From NCBI GenBank assembly GCA_025774425.1, contig JALGWA010000095.1, positions 1-6,098 on the forward strand: DNA of 6,098 bases, read 5' to 3'. The first letter of the stretch is position 1. Each line of letters opens with the position of its first letter. Below are positions 3,656-6,098 of this stretch, piece by piece. This DNA comes from a bacterium (GTDB taxonomy: Bacteria; Arandabacterota; Arandabacteria; Arandabacterales; JALGWA01). Made by a program: the position numbers and the translations under genes. The notes under the pieces were generated by a model that worked only from the letters and a program-made list of their open reading frames with translations, had not been told where the DNA came from and searched no databases.

Positions 3656-6098
3656 ATGAGACGGCGCTGCATTGTGTCGGCGTTTGTCGCGATCGCGGGT
3701 ATCGTCCTCGCGGCCGCGGCCGTCTTCGGCGCGGCACGCGTGCATACTTACTACGTGCCGACTCCGGAGCTCAGGACGGCGGGAGAGCACGTGTACTACG
3801 GGATCGAAGGCTTCGGTTCGAGCACGAATCCCTACTATCCGGTGCTCCCCACCAAGACGGTCTTCTACGAGGTGCCCTTCGCCGCTGAGGATGTCGATGT
3901 GATGGTTTCGGCCGGCGCGCCTCAGTCGCTCGGCACCTTCGACAACTACCTGATGCGGCAGCCGCCGCTGCTCCTCGGGGACCCTACCTACAGGCCCCCG
4001 GCGAAGCCGGAGAAGCTGCCGGACGTTACGCCGGCCGAGTTCTATCGTTATGACGGCGTGGACATCATGCGGGGGCACAAGGTGATCGGCGTGACGCTCT
4101 ACCCCTTGCGGTACGACTTCGCGAGCGGCGAGATCACCTACGTCTCTTCGTACAGCATCCATGTGACCTACTCCATGCCCGTCGGCGAGCGGGAGTCCGT
4201 GGAGATGGCCATGAGGGAGCGCTCGCGGGCGTTCGAGCCGCTGGCGAGGGACATGATCGAGAACTACGGCGAGTTCGACGACTACCTGTCGGCGGGCCCG
4301 GCGCCCGAACCGCTGTATGATCTCGACAATCCGCAGTATGCCATCATCACCACTTCGACCTTCGAGAGCGCGGCCCAGGACCTGGCCGACTGGAAGACCA
4401 AGAAGGGAGTTCCGACGGAGGTATATCTGGTTTCCTGGATCACTTCCAATTACTCGGGTTACGACACGCAGGAGAAGATCAGGAACTTCCTGCGCCTCGA
4501 CAGCTCCACGCCGCGGTTCGACTATGTGCTGCTGCTGGGGGACACCAATACGGTTCCGACGAGGCTGTGCTGGTCGCAGGACGGCGACGACGTCCCTTGC
4601 GACTACTACTTCTCGGACGTCGTGGACGGCTCTTACGGGTCAGGGTATGACTGGGACACGGACAACGATCACGTGTGGGGCGAGTTCGACGACACGATCA
4701 CGTGGCTGCCCGACATCTATGTCGGCCGTGTCGCGAGCAGAAGCGCTTCCGAGGTCCAGGACTACGTCGATGCGGTCATAGACTATGAGACCAACCCGCC
4801 TTCCGGGTCCTGGCCCAAGAAGGCCGTGTTCGGCGCCGCATTCGCCAATTACCCCGAGGCGGGCCTGGATCCGACCGACATGGCGGCTGTCGCCGAGCAC
4901 GTGAGGACGGATTTCCTCAACCCGGCGGGTGTCTCCTACGACAGGCTGTATGAGACGGCCGGAGTGTACCCGACTTCGTACACTTATGACTACCCGCTGA
5001 CGGCGACCAACTTCGAGACGCAGGTCGGCTACGGTTGCGGCTTCGCGTTTCCGAGCGGCCATGGCAACTATTACGGCAACTACAGGCTGATATGGGCTTG
5101 GGACAACGGCAACGACCTGTATGACGACGGAGAGGGTTCATGGGAGGACCTGTGCACGCAGGACTACAATCCCTCCACGGGCGGCGAGAAGCCCTACGTG
5201 CTCGTCGGGGCCTGCCTCGCCGGTGAGTTCGACCGCACATCGGCGTGCCTCGGCGACTACATCATAGCCAACTGGGGCATAGGGGCCGTCGCCTCGAGCA
5301 GGACCAGCTACTACTGCGTCGCCTGGGACGATCCCGACTGGCCGTGGAACCAGGGCCAGGAGTACAGGTGGTGGGAGGAAATCTACTCCAACGGCAAGAC
5401 CCACATGGGCCAGATACACGGCGACAACAAGTACAACTACGCCGTCGACTTCAACACGCTCTACGACGGGGACTACGGTCCGGACGAGGATTACGCTTCC
5501 CGGAAGAACATGTTCTCGTCAAACCTGTTCGGCGACCCCGAGCTTCCGGTGTGGACCGACACCCCGACGGCGCTCACCGCCTCGCACCCTTCGACGCTGC
5601 CGACGGGGTCGTCTTCGTTTACGGTTACGGTGACATCCGGCGGGAGCCCCCTTGCCGGCGCCACGGTGTGCCTGTGGAAGGGCACGGAGGTGTACCTCGT
5701 GGACGTCACGGACGGATCCGGTCAGGTGACCTTCAATCCTTCTCCCTCGACGACGGGCACCATGTACGTGACGGCATCCAAGCACAACTACATTCCCGAT
5801 GAGAGTTCGGCTACGGTGCAGCAAGGCGGGGACACCGAGGATCCCGATGTGACGGTGACCTCTCCGGACGGCGGCGAGATATGGGACATCGGCACGGTTC
5901 ACAACATCACGTGGACGGCCACGGACAACGTCGGCGTGACCTCCATCGACATCAAGCTGTCGACGGACGGCGGCGCGACCTTCCCGACTACGGTCGCGAC
6001 GGGCGAGGCCAACGACGGCGTGTACTCGTGGACGGTCCCCTCGAGCGTGACCACGCAGGCGCGCATCAAGGTGATCGCCTATGATGCGGCGGCCAACT
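3656..6098 (+). CDS. Secreted gingipain-like C25 cysteine peptidase with Ig-like domains, 3' end cut off
   Basis: The frame is open from ATG 3656 to the window edge, 814 codons. Residues 1 to about 26 form a signal peptide: MRRR, a hydrophobic core (IVSAFVAIAGIVLAAAAVF), and a likely cut near G25-A27. Residues about 30-175 resemble a gingipain propeptide, with EFYRYDG (128-134) leading into GVTLYPLRYDFASGEITYV and HVTYS. The C25 catalytic domain runs from YAIITT (228) to LFGDPEL (624-630), a usual end for this family. The likely catalytic residues are H469 in PSGHGNYYG and C520 in LVGACLAGEFD; PDIYVGRVAS (352-361) matches the conserved D-x3-GR region. D332-D334-D336-D338-E343 look like a calcium loop. 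An Ig-like domain follows (about 635-723), then a second beta-sandwich beginning at 731 (VTVTSPDGGEIW) that is cut by the window. Known C25 enzymes are secreted endopeptidases; cleavage specificity and the sorting signal cannot be read here. Confidence 0.93.
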   Translation, partial: MRRRCIVSAFVAIAGIVLAAAAVFGAARVHTYYVPTPELRTAGEHVYYGIEGFGSSTNPYYPVLPTKTVFYEVPFAAEDVDVMVSAGAPQSLGTFDNYLMRQPPLLLGDPTYRPPAKPEKLPDVTPAEFYRYDGVDIMRGHKVIGVTLYPLRYDFASGEITYVSSYSIHVTYSMPVGERESVEMAMRERSRAFEPLARDMIENYGEFDDYLSAGPAPEPLYDLDNPQYAIITTSTFESAAQDLADWKTKKGVPTEVYLVSWITSNYSGYDTQEKIRNFLRLDSSTPRFDYVLLLGDTNTVPTRLCWSQDGDDVPCDYYFSDVVDGSYGSGYDWDTDNDHVWGEFDDTITWLPDIYVGRVASRSASEVQDYVDAVIDYETNPPSGSWPKKAVFGAAFANYPEAGLDPTDMAAVAEHVRTDFLNPAGVSYDRLYETAGVYPTSYTYDYPLTATNFETQVGYGCGFAFPSGHGNYYGNYRLIWAWDNGNDLYDDGEGSWEDLCTQDYNPSTGGEKPYVLVGACLAGEFDRTSACLGDYIIANWGIGAVASSRTSYYCVAWDDPDWPWNQGQEYRWWEEIYSNGKTHMGQIHGDNKYNYAVDFNTLYDGDYGPDEDYASRKNMFSSNLFGDPELPVWTDTPTALTASHPSTLPTGSSSFTVTVTSGGSPLAGATVCLWKGTEVYLVDVTDGSGQVTFNPSPSTTGTMYVTASKHNYIPDESSATVQQGGDTEDPDVTVTSPDGGEIWDIGTVHNITWTATDNVGVTSIDIKLSTDGGATFPTTVATGEANDGVYSWTVPSSVTTQARIKVIAYDAAAN

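Noticed and set aside
3242..4162. Minus-strand open frame of 306 codons across the control region and peptidase start
   Set aside because: It crosses the extended -10 promoter, the strong ribosome binding site and the signal peptide of the peptidase. Its product is Arg/His-rich with no motif.
5245..5802. Plus-strand open frame of 185 codons inside the peptidase gene
   Set aside because: It is out of frame with the conserved catalytic domain, and its sequence is Arg/Gly/His-rich without a ribosome binding site or motif.
1..6098. CRISPR arrays, insertion sequences, tRNA genes or phage genes
   Set aside because: No spaced direct repeats, transposase motifs, terminal inverted repeats or tRNA cloverleaf signatures were seen on either strand.

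Overview
The window is GC-rich chromosomal DNA, apparently from a Gram-negative bacterium. It has four protein-coding genes, no RNA genes and no recognisable mobile elements. The best taxonomic hint is the last gene, a secreted gingipain-like (C25) cysteine peptidase followed by Ig-like beta-sandwich modules with a 'TSPDGGEIW...ITW' type repeat. Such architectures are frequent in the Bacteroidetes/Chlorobi/Fibrobacteres group and in related uncultured phyla (for example Eisenbacteria-, Latescibacteria- or Krumholzibacteria-like lineages). The high GC content and the Thermus-type MetG argue against a typical low-GC Bacteroidetes. This placement is inference; no ribosomal marker is present.

Left part (1-2587, plus strand): the 3' nine-tenths of metG (methionyl-tRNA synthetase with a C-terminal tRNA-binding domain), then after 29 bases tatD (TatD-family metal-dependent nuclease), which uses a TTG start behind a good Shine-Dalgarno sequence. 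The two probably form a housekeeping operon; metG and tatD are neighbours in many bacteria.

Middle (2544-3332, minus strand): a class I SAM-dependent methyltransferase with a hydrophobic C-terminus. It is convergent with tatD and the coding regions overlap by 44 bases, leaving no room for a conventional terminator between them.

Intergenic region (3333-3655): a divergent control region between the methyltransferase and the peptidase. It holds a G-tract array that fits the G-quadruplex pattern, an imperfect inverted repeat over the -35 position, an extended -10 promoter with a perfect TATAAT, a leader of about 120 bases with a 7-bp GC hairpin followed by a short T-rich stretch, and a strong ribosome binding site.

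Right part (3656-6098, plus strand): the peptidase gene, open to the window edge (814 codons visible). It has a signal peptide, a gingipain-type propeptide, a C25 catalytic domain with the His/Cys pair and an EF-hand-like acidic loop, one complete Ig-like domain and the start of a second. Its C-terminus, where a secretion or sorting domain would be expected, lies outside the window.

I see no evidence for an entirely new system. The unusual material is the peptidase and the compact control region in front of it.
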